Source: a bacterium HR28
GTDB lineage: Bacteria; Chloroflexota; Chloroflexia; Thermomicrobiales; Thermomicrobiaceae
Direction of reading: 5' to 3'
Length of the DNA stretch: 64,000 nucleotides
Assembly: GCA_002898255.1 (NCBI GenBank)
Contig: BEIE01000002.1
Location: forward strand, 434,001-498,000
Below, piece after piece: positions 35,901 through 44,924 of this stretch. A program made the position numbers and the translations under genes. The first letter of the stretch is position 1. The number at the start of each line of letters is the position of its first letter. The notes below the pieces were generated by a model. The model saw only the letters and a list, made by a program, of their open reading frames with translations, was not told the DNA's origin and searched no databases.

Positions 35901-36435
35901 CGGTGTGGACAGCTCGGCCACGCACCTCGCCGAGGCGCGGCGGCTGCTCACGCGAGTCGCGCGCCAGTCCAAGGAAGCGCTCGAAGAGGACTTTCAACGG
36001 GCAGTTGTAGAGATCTTCCACGAAGCGTCCCGTCACGGTGTACTCGGGAGCAACGATGAACTTGAGCAGGACCACCTGCTCGCGCCCGCTCGAGGTCTGG
36101 GCGCAAACAGCCTTCAGGACCTGGAGGCGGAGCGGATCGTGCTCTTTCCGACGCAAGCGGGCATCGAGCACGTGCCACAGCACCGGGAAATAGTGCGAGA
36201 AGGGATTGGGGGTCGTGCACCCTGGATACCACTCGTCGGCATAGACGGCACAAGGGCCGAGGTCTTCGCCGTCTTCGGTCTTCGCCCGCAGAACGATCTT
36301 GCGAGGCTGTGGCTCGCTGATCGGCTCGACGAGAATCGGCACATCGAGCCATTGCGGCTGGCCGATGGAAGCGCGGAGCTGCTGCCAGGCGCGGGACGCT
36401 CGAGCGGAGACGGTGGAAGCAGTCGTCTGGGCCAT
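32995..36435 (-). CDS. Dna2-like nuclease-helicase (Cas4-type nuclease plus SF1B helicase)
   Basis: 1146 residues. Residues about 130-435 form a PD-(D/E)XK nuclease of the Cas4/Dna2 type: Cys145, His177, Asp274 (SGRADRIEV), Glu291-x-Lys293 (IAEVKTQ), QALAY, and Cys419-x2-Cys422-x7-Cys430. The four Cys fit a 4Fe-4S cluster. The C-terminal part is an SF1B helicase of the Dna2/Upf1 group with Walker A GPPGTGKT at 673-680, Walker B DEAGQ at 819-823, LTEQYRMNRPI, and VDRFQGGEREV near the end. It should unwind and cut branched or resected DNA. It overlaps both neighbours. Confidence 0.92.
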   Translation of the reverse strand: MAQTTASTVSARASRAWQQLRASIGQPQWLDVPILVEPISEPQPRKIVLRAKTEDGEDLGPCAVYADEWYPGCTTPNPFSHYFPVLWHVLDARLRRKEHDPLRLQVLKAVCAQTSSGREQVVLLKFIVAPEYTVTGRFVEDLYNCPLKVLFERFLGLARDSREQPPRLGEVRGRAVHTGYRRALVEYAATQDLDRAAQAYRAGVWSEWTRTLQALLATSVSQDGGAPKDLVESFTAAGSILAQIAEGDVASGAVELYLERLFYSATRGLSGRADRIEVPRDASAGPLCIAEVKTQSSIREQDPVTGESFPGGLQALAYRELLQSLGFTDVDAVVELVDGQSIVTKPLREHPIVRRLRLDLSKPDERVIDLIVQARNVYYCVTSGLFTGYDRYRLDNATRHWRLPDVSGQFDLLNDRPPCRSCVARQRQVCPSSRDREGRTLEGLFRYAPPPLFSYWVWFHRQLKAEERAERELLFHLVHTPPDALEREGVTLADLRLQRQDGRFATFVRPERRLDTRIREDDLVLVTPQWPDGLLGRIPRPGELFSVQGRVVDLQEYDLVVELDDRVPLAPPGQEPTYRIDQLTGFDMRAWQLEGLADFLVSAMAATPVRGRMLRWSELPPLAQTILGLREPASIQTDTPLPVWATSGLNASQRDALAAVAALAPGDLLLVQGPPGTGKTALIAAMVRFLVARALFDPARLPERRPVLVLTNTHRAANEVVLKIVEKAPEVLPFLVRVGNEREDMEDAVTAQTLPTRSGLPPERRRQPPDSDDEAIAMLLATSRRAQVIREHAAVFVATLGSADAPELRGLTFETVIVDEAGQATEPAFLQALRRLPFGYRGRLVLVGDENQLPPVVTTMTAPEPWPDLERLGIRPGDSLRTSAFERLHRRYPSACVRLTEQYRMNRPICELVSHVFYEDTLRPANERVAERRLAHWLAELGAAPPAGLLGQSPPVLYLDTSDDPLARDSGALFQADDEGRTNEREAELVAQLLSEFLRGLPERLHQKVVEQIGVISPYRRQNTLLRQRLTRAHPSLAALRVDTVDRFQGGEREVIVVSLVNSNREGVIGSLHAEWRRLNVALSRARSLLVLIGDRRTFTAPEHTVEEAEARERFRRVFARIDELARRGEARVIPTRQLFVPGAGS

Positions 36436-37466
36436 CAGACGTCTCCTCGAGTGGTTGACGACGCTTCAGGGACCCACAGCGCGAGCGCGAAGCGTTGCGT
36501 CGCCGCGAGCGCATCTTCGCCCCACTGTGCGGTGAGGACGGCGACGAGGGCCCGGAAGAGGTCGCGCGCCGATGCCGTAGCCGCGAGTTGGCGGAGCTCG
36601 CTTTGGGCAGTCTCGTCGGCTGGTGGTGCAGCAGGGGGTCCCCAGGCGAACCGATGTTCGCCTGGGGTGATAAGGAGCTGGAAGACGGCTTCCGCCTGCC
36701 GGAGCAGCGTGGCGAGCCCGTTCGGGTCGTCGCCGGTCGTGGCAAGGCCCGCCCGGCGCGCAAGCCGCAGCAACCAGGCCAACGTGGTCTCGTGCCCCTC
36801 ACCACGCAGCAGCGCAACGCGTGCTCGGAAGAGTGCCCAGACGCACCAAGACCGGTCGTCCGTCGCGGCCTCACGCCAGGCAGCCGCAAGACGCCGCACC
36901 TCGCCGTGGTAGAAGGCCCGCTCCTCATGCGGGAGCTGATCGAGTGTTGGGAGAAGCTCCGCGACCAGACGCTCAGCCGGAAGCGACTTCTCCTTTGACT
37001 CGCCGGGAACGAGCCGGAGGAGGTCACTGACAAGACGGTGAAGTGCCCAGCCGAGCGCGATGCGCTGTTGGTGCTTCGGAAACCGTGTGACACGGAGGGC
37101 GCGAGCCAACGCGGACTCGGCAGCGCGGAGATCCCACGTGGCCAGAGCTCGGTAGGCAGTGGCCAGTTCCTCGGCAGCGACGTCTTCGGCTACGGAGACG
37201 AGCGTGCCGTTCAAGTCGAGAAGCGCACCGAGGCGTTCTGCGGCGAGTGCCGCGACGATCGCTTCCTCGATCAACGTGGCGCGCGAGACACGGCGTTTCG
37301 TAGCGCTAGGAACCTCAACGACGGGATCCTCGCCGACAAAACGACGCTGCCGAAGTTTCTCGACTAGGCTGCTGACGCGCTCGAGGAGCTCCCACGTCGC
37401 TGTGGGGTCGAGGGCACGTTCCGATTGGATTGCTGGCGGCTCCTCCGGGACGGGCCGGACAGCCAT
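36435..37466 (-). CDS. Unknown helical protein, first gene of the Dna2-like operon
   Basis: 343 residues, predicted mainly helical, Ala/Leu/Arg-rich, without membrane segments. The central part (ERAFYHGEVRRLAAAWREAA, WALFRARVALLRGEG) suggests helical repeats. I do not recognise a family. Its stop overlaps the helicase start (TGATG), so the proteins are translationally coupled. The ATG follows GAAGGA at good spacing. It may be an accessory or specificity subunit of the nuclease-helicase. Confidence 0.78.
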   Translation of the reverse strand: MAVRPVPEEPPAIQSERALDPTATWELLERVSSLVEKLRQRRFVGEDPVVEVPSATKRRVSRATLIEEAIVAALAAERLGALLDLNGTLVSVAEDVAAEELATAYRALATWDLRAAESALARALRVTRFPKHQQRIALGWALHRLVSDLLRLVPGESKEKSLPAERLVAELLPTLDQLPHEERAFYHGEVRRLAAAWREAATDDRSWCVWALFRARVALLRGEGHETTLAWLLRLARRAGLATTGDDPNGLATLLRQAEAVFQLLITPGEHRFAWGPPAAPPADETAQSELRQLAATASARDLFRALVAVLTAQWGEDALAATQRFALALWVPEASSTTRGDV

Positions 37467-38000
37467 GCGGCAAATCCTTCACCGGTAGAGCATCCGAACC
37501 TCGGTGAGGGATCGTAGCCGAGAGCGCAGGATGGTGTCCAGGGGTCATGAGGCAGGGTGAGCGGCGCACACCCCTGTTTCCCTACCACTATGCTGAGACT
37601 CGGGCACTAGTTATCGCGCTGAGCAATTGCGGTGGAGCGTGATTCGTGAGGTCCCTGTCGGAGACAGCCACGAAACTCTGGGAGTCGCACCACCCATGGT
37701 GCTGAGATGTCACCAACACGATCTCGCGCAACGCACGAGAAGGCAAGGCACCACAAGACACGAGCACCGATACGCTACAGCGTGCCTATGGTGAAGGCAC
37801 GCTGTCCCGTTCGTGGGTGAAGGGGCTGAGCATGTCTCCAGCGGTACAGCGACCAGTACAGCGGCGGTATACTCGAGCCCCAAGAGGCTGCTGCCGAGGT
37901 GAGCGGGGTCAGGCGGCACAGCCGCCCGGTGGCGGCTGGCGATGGATGGGGAGTGATGGGCACGGGAGATGCCCGTGTCGCGGGCACGAGGGGGTATCGC
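37467..38000. other. Divergent intergenic region, about 530 bp
   Basis: It lies between the Dna2-like operon (minus) and upp (plus) and should hold both promoters. I see no gene. Confidence 0.4.
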
Positions 38001-38705
38001 ATGGCAGAACAGCTCGTTCATCCAACGCCGATGCGCGGCGTGCCACAACCAAGGCGTGAGGACGTCCTTGGGCATCCACGCCTCTGCGTCCTCGAGCATC
38101 CACTGGTGACGGCGCTCCTGACGGTCGCGCGCGACGAGCACACTCCACCGGCCGAGTTCGAGCGTGTGCTGCACGAGCTGACACGCTTCCTGCTCTACGA
38201 GGCGCTGCGCGAGGAACCGCTGGAAACGTTCCGTGTTCCCTCGCCGACTGGCGAGGAAGCGGATGGTGGTGCGATCCGCGCCGGACTAGCAGTACTCGCG
38301 ATCCTGCGCGCTGGGCTCGGCATGTTGGCCCCACTCCGCCAGCTGATTCCCGCCGCACCGATCTACCTCGTGGGCGCCCGGCGTGACGAGGCGACGCTCC
38401 GCTCGACGATTTACTACAAAAAGCTACCCGGACGATTTGATGTGCTGCGTCACGTCGTCATTGTCGACCCGATGCTGGCGACCGGTGGTTCAGCGGTAGC
38501 GACGGTTGAGCTGCTGCGACAGACGTTTAGCGGGCCGATCTCATTCCTCGGGATCATCGGGGCGCCATACGGTGTCCAACACCTTCTCGATGCCGATCCG
38601 GATGTCCGGATCTACCTGGCCGCGCTCGACGAAAGGTTGGACGACCGCGGCTTCATCGTACCTGGACTCGGTGATGCTGGCGACCGACTCTTCGGCACGC
38701 ATTGA
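38001..38705 (+). CDS. upp: Uracil phosphoribosyltransferase
   Basis: 234 residues, with a short N-terminal extension relative to the usual about 210. AGLAVLAILRAGLGMLAPL is the family core. The PRPP-binding loop is VIVDPMLATGGSA at residues 154-166. SFLGIIGAPYGVQHLL and ALDERLDDRGFIVPGLGDAGDRLFGT complete the C-terminal uracil-binding part. It converts uracil and PRPP to UMP. The ATG at 38001 follows GAGGGGG. It is followed by the subtilase 75 bp downstream, probably a separate unit. Confidence 0.95.
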   Translation: MAEQLVHPTPMRGVPQPRREDVLGHPRLCVLEHPLVTALLTVARDEHTPPAEFERVLHELTRFLLYEALREEPLETFRVPSPTGEEADGGAIRAGLAVLAILRAGLGMLAPLRQLIPAAPIYLVGARRDEATLRSTIYYKKLPGRFDVLRHVVIVDPMLATGGSAVATVELLRQTFSGPISFLGIIGAPYGVQHLLDADPDVRIYLAALDERLDDRGFIVPGLGDAGDRLFGTH

Positions 38706-38780
38706 GCGGTAACACGACCAGGCGATGCTGGTCACTCAGGGAATCAAGGTGGCGTCGAAACCGGACGGAGTTCCAGGCCG

Positions 38781-40859
38781 GTGAGACGATCGCGTAGAGA
38801 CAAACGCACCCCCCAACGGCAGGCGGCAAATTCTCTTCTCTGCTTCCTCATTTGTGCGCTTGCCCTGGCACTGGGATGGCCGCAGCCAGTGGCTCCGATC
38901 GCACGCGCGCAATCTGCCGACGCGGTGAGCGCGCTCGAGTGGTCGGTCGCAGTGGATCCGGCAAGCTGCCGCACTGGGGCGAAGCGCGGCATTCCATCTT
39001 GTCTGCTGCAGGTGCCTGCACAGATGGAGCCAATCGACCCGGTCGGGGAATGGTGGCGAGTCTCCTTCGGCACGCGCCGGGAGGCAGCCGATTGGGTTGC
39101 CCGGTTGCTTGCTTGGCCGGGGGTGGAATTCGTCGAGCCGGCAGTGCGGATGAACTACCAGTGGATCCCGGGAGATCCGCTCGTCCCGCAACAAAGCTGG
39201 CTTCAGGCCACCGGATTTCCCACCGCCTGGGAGGAGACGATCGGGCGGAGCGATGTGGTGGTGGCGGTCATCGATTCGGGCATTGCGGTCGAGCACCCTG
39301 ATCTGGCGGAGAAGCTTCTGCCGGGATACGACTACCTCCACCGCGATCCGGTACCGGAAGACGAGGTCGGACACGGAACCGCCGTTGCGGGGATCATCGC
39401 GGCAGCAGTGAATGGAGTAGGGATCTCGGGAGGAGCTCCAGGTGTGCGGATCCTCCCGCTCAAGGTGGGCGATCAGGTCGGAGCGAGCTCACTGGCGATT
39501 GCAGAAGCGATTTATGGAGCAATCGAGCGTGGCGTACAGGTGATCAACTTAAGCTTGGGTGCCGATACGCCGAGCGCGACGCTCGAGCGGGCGATCGAGC
39601 AGGCCTACGACCAGGGGATCATTGTCGTCGCCGCGGCAGGAAATACGCCAGACGCGGTGACCTTCCCGGCCAGCTACCCAGAAGTGATCGCGGTCGGTGG
39701 CGCGACGGCAGACGGGAAGCGGCTGGCGAGCTTTACATCGCGGCTGACGCGGGTCGATCTCGTCGCGCCGGCCGAGGAAATACTGACGACAAACTGGGAT
39801 GGGCAGGAGCCGGGTTGGGAGTTCCGTACTGGCACGTCGTTCGCAGCGCCGATGGTGAGCGCGGCCGCTGCGCTCGTGCGCTCGGTGGCACCGGACAGCA
39901 GTGTCGAGTGGGTGCGACAGGCGCTGCGGGAGACAGCCCGCCCGCTTGATCCGCCTGGTCAACCGGGAGCGGGAAGCGGGCTACTCGCGGCGGACGGAGC
40001 AGTCGAGCGTGCCGTGCTGCGCCGCTTCGCGCAGGCCTGGCAGCGCGCTGATCTTCCGGTCGCAGCAGGGGCAGCGACGCGCTCCTGGCTGTGGGGGCCG
40101 AGCGCCTTCGCGGTGACACGCGAGCCGTACCAGGAGACACGGGCCGGCACGCGCGCTGTGGCCTACTTTGACAAGGCGCGGTTGGAGCTCACCGATCCTG
40201 ACCGACCACCAGACGATCCGTGGGCCGTGACCTCGGGCCTCCTGGCGAAGGAACTCCTCACCGGACTCCAACAGGTGGGCGACGCCGCGTTCATTCGCCG
40301 GCAACCGGCAGCGGTGCCAGTTGCCGGCGATCCCGATGACCAGACGGCACCGACCTACGCCACGCTCGGCCTTGTACTCGACGCTGCCCCGCTTGGGGAG
40401 GGAGAACCGATCGTCTGGACCATCGACCGGACCGGGCGGATTGAGCAGCAAGCCCGGCTAGCGCAGTACGGCGTGTTGGCCGGGCCGCTGGTGGAAGAGA
40501 CGGGACATCGGGTGGCCTCGGTCTTCTGGGACTTTCTCCAGCAGCGCGGCGTGGTCTATGCGGGCGGTATGTTTCGCACAGACTCGCTGTTCTGGCCGCC
40601 GTTTGCAGTGACCGGCTTCCCGATCACCGAGGCGTATTGGACGCGGGCCAAAGTAGCGGGGATTGAGCGCGACGTGCTGGTGCAGTGCTTCGAACGGCGC
40701 TGTCTGACCTATACGCCAGATAACCCACCAGGTTGGCAGGTAGAGCTTGGCAACGTGGGCCAACATTACTACCGCTGGCGGTACGGAGCGCTACCAAGTG
40801 GTCCGGTACCGAATGACCCGACGACGATGGCGCCGGTGGACGGTAGCGGGCGTGGCTGA
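38781..40859 (+). CDS. Secreted subtilisin-like protease with the shared accessory module
   Basis: 692 residues. Signal peptide about 1-43 (CFLICALALALGW to ARAQ). Residues about 50-125 form a short inhibitor-like prodomain. The S8 catalytic domain has Asp165 (VIDSGIAVEHPD), His198 (VGHGTAVAGI), Asn288 (AAAGN) and Ser353 (GTSFAAPM). Residues about 413-676 are the same accessory module that precedes the nuclease domain in the gene at 9248-10807, ending with nearly identical LVQCFERRCLTYTP and QHYYRWRY segments. Its role could be surface attachment or substrate binding. No other partner is visible. Confidence 0.93.
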   Translation: MRRSRRDKRTPQRQAANSLLCFLICALALALGWPQPVAPIARAQSADAVSALEWSVAVDPASCRTGAKRGIPSCLLQVPAQMEPIDPVGEWWRVSFGTRREAADWVARLLAWPGVEFVEPAVRMNYQWIPGDPLVPQQSWLQATGFPTAWEETIGRSDVVVAVIDSGIAVEHPDLAEKLLPGYDYLHRDPVPEDEVGHGTAVAGIIAAAVNGVGISGGAPGVRILPLKVGDQVGASSLAIAEAIYGAIERGVQVINLSLGADTPSATLERAIEQAYDQGIIVVAAAGNTPDAVTFPASYPEVIAVGGATADGKRLASFTSRLTRVDLVAPAEEILTTNWDGQEPGWEFRTGTSFAAPMVSAAAALVRSVAPDSSVEWVRQALRETARPLDPPGQPGAGSGLLAADGAVERAVLRRFAQAWQRADLPVAAGAATRSWLWGPSAFAVTREPYQETRAGTRAVAYFDKARLELTDPDRPPDDPWAVTSGLLAKELLTGLQQVGDAAFIRRQPAAVPVAGDPDDQTAPTYATLGLVLDAAPLGEGEPIVWTIDRTGRIEQQARLAQYGVLAGPLVEETGHRVASVFWDFLQQRGVVYAGGMFRTDSLFWPPFAVTGFPITEAYWTRAKVAGIERDVLVQCFERRCLTYTPDNPPGWQVELGNVGQHYYRWRYGALPSGPVPNDPTTMAPVDGSGRG

Positions 40860-40928
40860 GGCAGCGTAGACTGGGCCCCGGTACAGCACCGGTGGGTCGT
40901 CACCGGTGTCGGAGGAGCACGGGGCACG

Positions 40929-42209
40929 GTGCCGAGACTTCTTAGGACATCACCGAGTGTCAGAACCGGGCAGAGCACCCGGAGCTGGCAGCGGACGCTC
41001 GCCGCACTCTGGCTTGCGCAGACCCTCACGATTGTCGGGTTCAGCCTGCGAACCCCGTTCTTACCGTTCTTCGTCGCCGAACTCGGCGCACGGAGCCTGG
41101 AGGCACAGGCTCTCTGGGCGGGGGCAATCAACGCGGGGGGCGCGGCTGTCATGGCCATCACCGCACCACTCTGGGGTGCGTTGGCTGACCGCTACGGGCG
41201 GAAGTTGATGGTGCTTCGAGCGATGCTGGCCGGCTCGCTGACGATCGGCCTCATGGCGGCAGCGACGAGCCCCTGGCAGCTCTTCGCACTGCGCTTGATC
41301 GAGGGCGGCTTCACCGGAACAGTCACAGCATCTACGACCCTTGCTGCCGCGACTGTGCCGCGCGAGCGACTGGGCTTTGGGCTCGGACTGATGCAGATGG
41401 CGGTCTTTTCTGGCTCGGCGGTCGGCCCGTTGCTGGGCGGGGTGCTGGCTGATCAGATCGGCTACCGGGCGACGTTCCTCCTCGCGGGGAGCCTGCTCTT
41501 CATTTCAGCTCTCCTCGTCTTTTTCCTGGTCGAGGAGCAGTTCGAGCCGCCGGTGCGACCGGTGACACGCCGGGAGTCCTTGGGAGACACCTGGCGGCTC
41601 TTGCTCGCACCAGCATTGCTTGGCATCGTTGTCAGTCTCTTCGCGCTGCGGGCCGCGAGTATGGCGTTGCAGCCAATCGTGCCGCTGCTGATCGAGCAGT
41701 TGGCGAGAAACGCGCGAGGGGTCAACTCGCTGGCAGGGCTCGCCATGGGCGTGAGCGGCATCACGAGTGCTGTGGCCTCGGTTGTGCTTGGCCGGGCAAG
41801 CGACCGGGTGGGGCAGCGGCCACTGCTCGTGGCAAGCGGTGCGCTGGCTGTCGCGAGCTTTCTGCCACTCGCTGTGGTGAACTCGGTGTGGCAGGTCATC
41901 GCCCTTCAGGCGCTGTTCGGAGTTGCATCCGGTGGGATGCTGCCGACAGCCAACGCTCTCATCGCACGGTTAACACCGGAGGAGCGTCGCGGGACGATCT
42001 ACGGCTTTACGACGACCGCTTCCTCACTCGGCGCGTTCGTCGGGCCACTCACGGGGACAGCACTGGCAGCCGCACTGGGTCTTCACGCGCCCTTCCTGGT
42101 CATCGGGTTCGCCTTGGGACTCACTGTGGCTTGGGCATGGCGCGCGCTGCCGAGCGACACGCGTGTCACGCACGAGCAGCGGGTGGCTGCCGAACCCGGG
42201 CAGGATTAA
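40929..42209 (+). CDS. MFS transporter, DHA1-like (12-TM)
   Basis: 426 residues with about 12 membrane segments. The motif A region is GALADRYGRKLMVLRAM, and the family's GSAVGPLLGGVLAD (motif C) follows. The second half has PTANALIARLTPEERRGTIYG. Relatives export multidrugs or sugars, and the substrate here is unknown. The GTG start at 40929 has GGAGGAG about 12 bases upstream. It is convergent with the FAD oxidase gene. Confidence 0.9.
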   Translation: MPRLLRTSPSVRTGQSTRSWQRTLAALWLAQTLTIVGFSLRTPFLPFFVAELGARSLEAQALWAGAINAGGAAVMAITAPLWGALADRYGRKLMVLRAMLAGSLTIGLMAAATSPWQLFALRLIEGGFTGTVTASTTLAAATVPRERLGFGLGLMQMAVFSGSAVGPLLGGVLADQIGYRATFLLAGSLLFISALLVFFLVEEQFEPPVRPVTRRESLGDTWRLLLAPALLGIVVSLFALRAASMALQPIVPLLIEQLARNARGVNSLAGLAMGVSGITSAVASVVLGRASDRVGQRPLLVASGALAVASFLPLAVVNSVWQVIALQALFGVASGGMLPTANALIARLTPEERRGTIYGFTTTASSLGAFVGPLTGTALAAALGLHAPFLVIGFALGLTVAWAWRALPSDTRVTHEQRVAAEPGQD

Positions 42210-42366
42210 TTCCCGAGAGGAGCGGACGTCGGCTGCGAGACAGCGGTTCCCGCGCGCTCCAGCGACACGCCCGCCAGCAGAGGATGCATTTCCTGTTATC
42301 CTGGAGCAGCCCGGCTTCCCTGACCACCTACACCGAACGAGCACAGGCACGGTGAGCGATCAACGG

Positions 42367-43491
42367 TCACGGAAGGAAACGAATGGGAGCAAAGGGCTCA
42401 AGCGGCAGCGCGGGCGACTTTCCCTCCAAGAGGTCAGCCAGGACTTCGGCGGTGACCACACTGAGGAGGACGCCGTTGCGAGCATGACCAGTTGCGATCC
42501 AGACGTTTTGGTAGTGGGGCAGCTGGCCCAGGATCGGTAGTCCATCGGCCGACCAGGGGCGGAGCCCAGCGAGCGCCTCCAAGAAGACAGCGCGGTTGAG
42601 CGCCGGCACCGTCTCCTGCGCGAATGTGGTGAGCTGCCGCACACCTTCGAGCGTCGGGCGCCGGTCGTAGACAGCAAGTTCCTCGGTTGAGCCGACGGCA
42701 ACGGTACCGTCGGCCTTCACCGCGAGGTAGAGCTCGCCGCGGTAGAGAGTGTGGCGCACACGCGCATCCCAGGCGTGCAGACGGACAAGTTGGCCACGTA
42801 GTGGCCCGACGGGGAGCGGCACACCAAGCTGAGCCGCGAGCTGGCCGCTCCAGGCACCAGCGGCGATGATCACCTGATCAGCAGTGATACGGCCGGTACG
42901 GGTCTGCACGGCAGTGAGGCGATCACCGGAACGCTCGAAGCCGACGACTTCGACGCCTTCGTCGATGCGCGCACCTCCCAGCGCGGCTGCACGTGCGAAC
43001 GCTTCCACGAGGCGCGGGCTGAGCACCTGGTGTTCGAAGGGAAGGAGGAGCGCGCCCCGAAACAGGGGGGAGACCGCTGGCTCGAGCTGGCGAAGCTCGT
43101 GTTGATCGAGCCAGCAGCAGGCAGCATCGCGGGTACGCAAGACGGGAAGGGCTGCGCGGAGTGCCTCCTCTTCGTCAAGAGTGAGCGCAAGCAGCAAGGC
43201 ACCGGTATGACGGAATTCCACGTCGATCCCGGTACGCTCACGCAGGTCAGCGACGACGGCCGGGAAGCGGGCAAGACTTGCTGCACCCAACTCGCTCAGC
43301 GGATCGCTTGTCGCACCGCTCCCGGGTATACCCAGCAGGCCGGCATAGGCGATGCTGGCCTGGCCACCGACCGTCGCACGTTCGAGGACGCGGACGCCAC
43401 GCCAGCCGCGACGCACGAGTTCCGCGGCAAGAGCACAGCCGATGATCCCACCGCCGATAATGGCGACCGAAGCCCGCTCCGAGACATCCAT
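42367..43491 (-). CDS. FAD-dependent amino-acid oxidase (DAO/glycine oxidase type)
   Basis: 374 residues. It opens with the FAD Rossmann motif VAIIGGGIIGCALAAELVRRG. The DAO fold continues with the HTGALLLAL, VIIAAGAWSGQLAAQLGVPLPVGPLRGQLVRL and final GLRPWSADGLPILGQLP, TGHARNGVLLSVVTAEVLADLL segments. Family members oxidise glycine, sarcosine or D-amino acids. A ThiO role is possible, but no thiamine genes lie here. The ATG at 43491 follows GGAAGGAG. Upstream in-frame sequence is not conserved-looking. Confidence 0.9.
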   Translation of the reverse strand: MDVSERASVAIIGGGIIGCALAAELVRRGWRGVRVLERATVGGQASIAYAGLLGIPGSGATSDPLSELGAASLARFPAVVADLRERTGIDVEFRHTGALLLALTLDEEEALRAALPVLRTRDAACCWLDQHELRQLEPAVSPLFRGALLLPFEHQVLSPRLVEAFARAAALGGARIDEGVEVVGFERSGDRLTAVQTRTGRITADQVIIAAGAWSGQLAAQLGVPLPVGPLRGQLVRLHAWDARVRHTLYRGELYLAVKADGTVAVGSTEELAVYDRRPTLEGVRQLTTFAQETVPALNRAVFLEALAGLRPWSADGLPILGQLPHYQNVWIATGHARNGVLLSVVTAEVLADLLEGKSPALPLEPFAPIRFLP

Positions 43492-44111
43492 ACACGCGCT
43501 CCTTCCGGTGCGATTCTCGCGGAATGTCTCCACGCTCGCAAGCGCATGACTTGGCACGTTGATCCGACTCTCATTCCCAAAGGGCAAGCCACCAAGCAGA
43601 CGCTGCCGGAGCGCAACTCTGGAACGCAGGGCCTTGCAACTCCGTCTGCCCAATGCGAACCACGGTAACGACTACTCCTGCTGGCGCGGACAAGCGTCGC
43701 GCCGGAACTAGCTGGAGGCATGCCTCCATAACCGACCGACAATGAGTGGTCCGCCGCGGAGTGGCACGACAGAGCATGCCGCGCAGCCATTTCGACGAAC
43801 GTGTGGTGGCCGATCCACTGAGCTTCTCGGTATCGCCTGGTCGACAAGGCGGAGCGTGACCACTGCCCGGTCCGACCTGCGTTGGAACCAATAGGGGCAG
43901 GATGTATGGTGCTTCGGTACAGCCCCGGTAGACTGCGTGCGCCGAGCCACCTGGTGTCGTCTGCAGGAAACGACCGAATAGCGCGGCTGGACCGTGGTCG
44001 TATGGTAGCCGGAATGGTAAGAGCTGACCTGCCGCTCGGTTTCCGGTGCGCGGTAGTTGCTTTTCGCGTTCGGCAACAACCTGGTAGGATTTTCCCGAGA
44101 GGGAGTGCACG
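43492..44111. other. Divergent intergenic region, about 620 bp
   Basis: It lies between the FAD oxidase (minus) and Sir2 (plus). A TAGGAT box at 44085-44090, 21 bases before the Sir2 start, is a possible -10 element. No gene seen. Confidence 0.4.
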
Positions 44112-44924
44112 ATGGACAGCCGGATGTTGACGCCCGAACAACGGCGGCTGGTTGAAGCGATCGCCGACGCGCTCTACCAGCGCGGGCCAGGCATGGCATT
44201 CACTGGTGCAGGGATCTCGACCGAATCGGGGATCCCGGACTACCGGGGCCCAAACGGGTTGTGGTCACGACAGAATCCGACGCACTTTCGTGACTTTCTC
44301 ACTGATCCGGCTGTACGGCTCCGCTATTGGGAGCGACGGCGTGCTCGTTACCCCGTTCTTGCCGCCGCCGAGCCGAATGAGGGGCACCGTGCACTCGCTC
44401 GCTTGCAGGCAGCCGGCTATCTGGACGTGATTGTGACGCAGAATATTGACGGCTTGCACCAGAAGGCGGGAAGCCCACCGGAGCGGGTGATCGAGCTCCA
44501 TGGAACGGCGCACATGATCCGCTGTCTTTCCTGTGAGGCGCGTTGGCCTGCTGACGTGTTTGATCCAGGCCCGCCAGGAACGGTTCCTCATTGCCCGGTG
44601 TGCGGCGGCCTCGTCAAGGAGGCGACTGTTGCCTTTGGCGAGCCGGTACCGCGCGAGCTCCTGGAGCGAGCGCTCGCACTGGCCGAAGCGACACCAGTGA
44701 TGCTTGTCGTTGGGACATCGCTCGCAGTGGTACCGGCGGCGCACGTGCCGCGTCGGGCTGCTCGGTCCGGAGCATTCGTCGCCATTGTCAACGACGAGCC
44801 GACACCGCTCGACCGCGAGGCACACGTCGTCGTGCGGGGACGAGCTGGGACAGCACTCGCTTATTTGGCGGATCTCCTCACGGGAGACCGCCTGGAAGCA
44901 GATCAACGACTCACCGTTCGCTAG
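44112..44924 (+). CDS. cobB: Sir2-family NAD-dependent protein deacylase
   Basis: 270 residues. It has the NAD-binding GAGISTESGIPDYRGPNGLW, TQNIDGLHQKAG, the catalytic His in IELHGT, and a four-Cys zinc module (CLSCEARW and CPVCGG). VAFGEPVP and VVGTSLAVVPAAHVP complete the Rossmann part. It removes acyl groups from protein lysines with NAD. The ATG follows GAGAGGGAG. Its 3' end overlaps by 14 bases the 3' end of the convergent beta-helix gene. Confidence 0.95.
   Translation: MDSRMLTPEQRRLVEAIADALYQRGPGMAFTGAGISTESGIPDYRGPNGLWSRQNPTHFRDFLTDPAVRLRYWERRRARYPVLAAAEPNEGHRALARLQAAGYLDVIVTQNIDGLHQKAGSPPERVIELHGTAHMIRCLSCEARWPADVFDPGPPGTVPHCPVCGGLVKEATVAFGEPVPRELLERALALAEATPVMLVVGTSLAVVPAAHVPRRAARSGAFVAIVNDEPTPLDREAHVVVRGRAGTALAYLADLLTGDRLEADQRLTVR

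Noticed and set aside
35863-36912. 349-codon plus-strand open frame
   Set aside because: It is antisense to the Dna2-like operon. Coupled genes on the minus strand with clear motifs are the real ones.
43296-44141. 281-codon minus-strand open frame upstream of the FAD oxidase
   Set aside because: It overlaps the real FAD oxidase start in another frame and has no conserved pattern.
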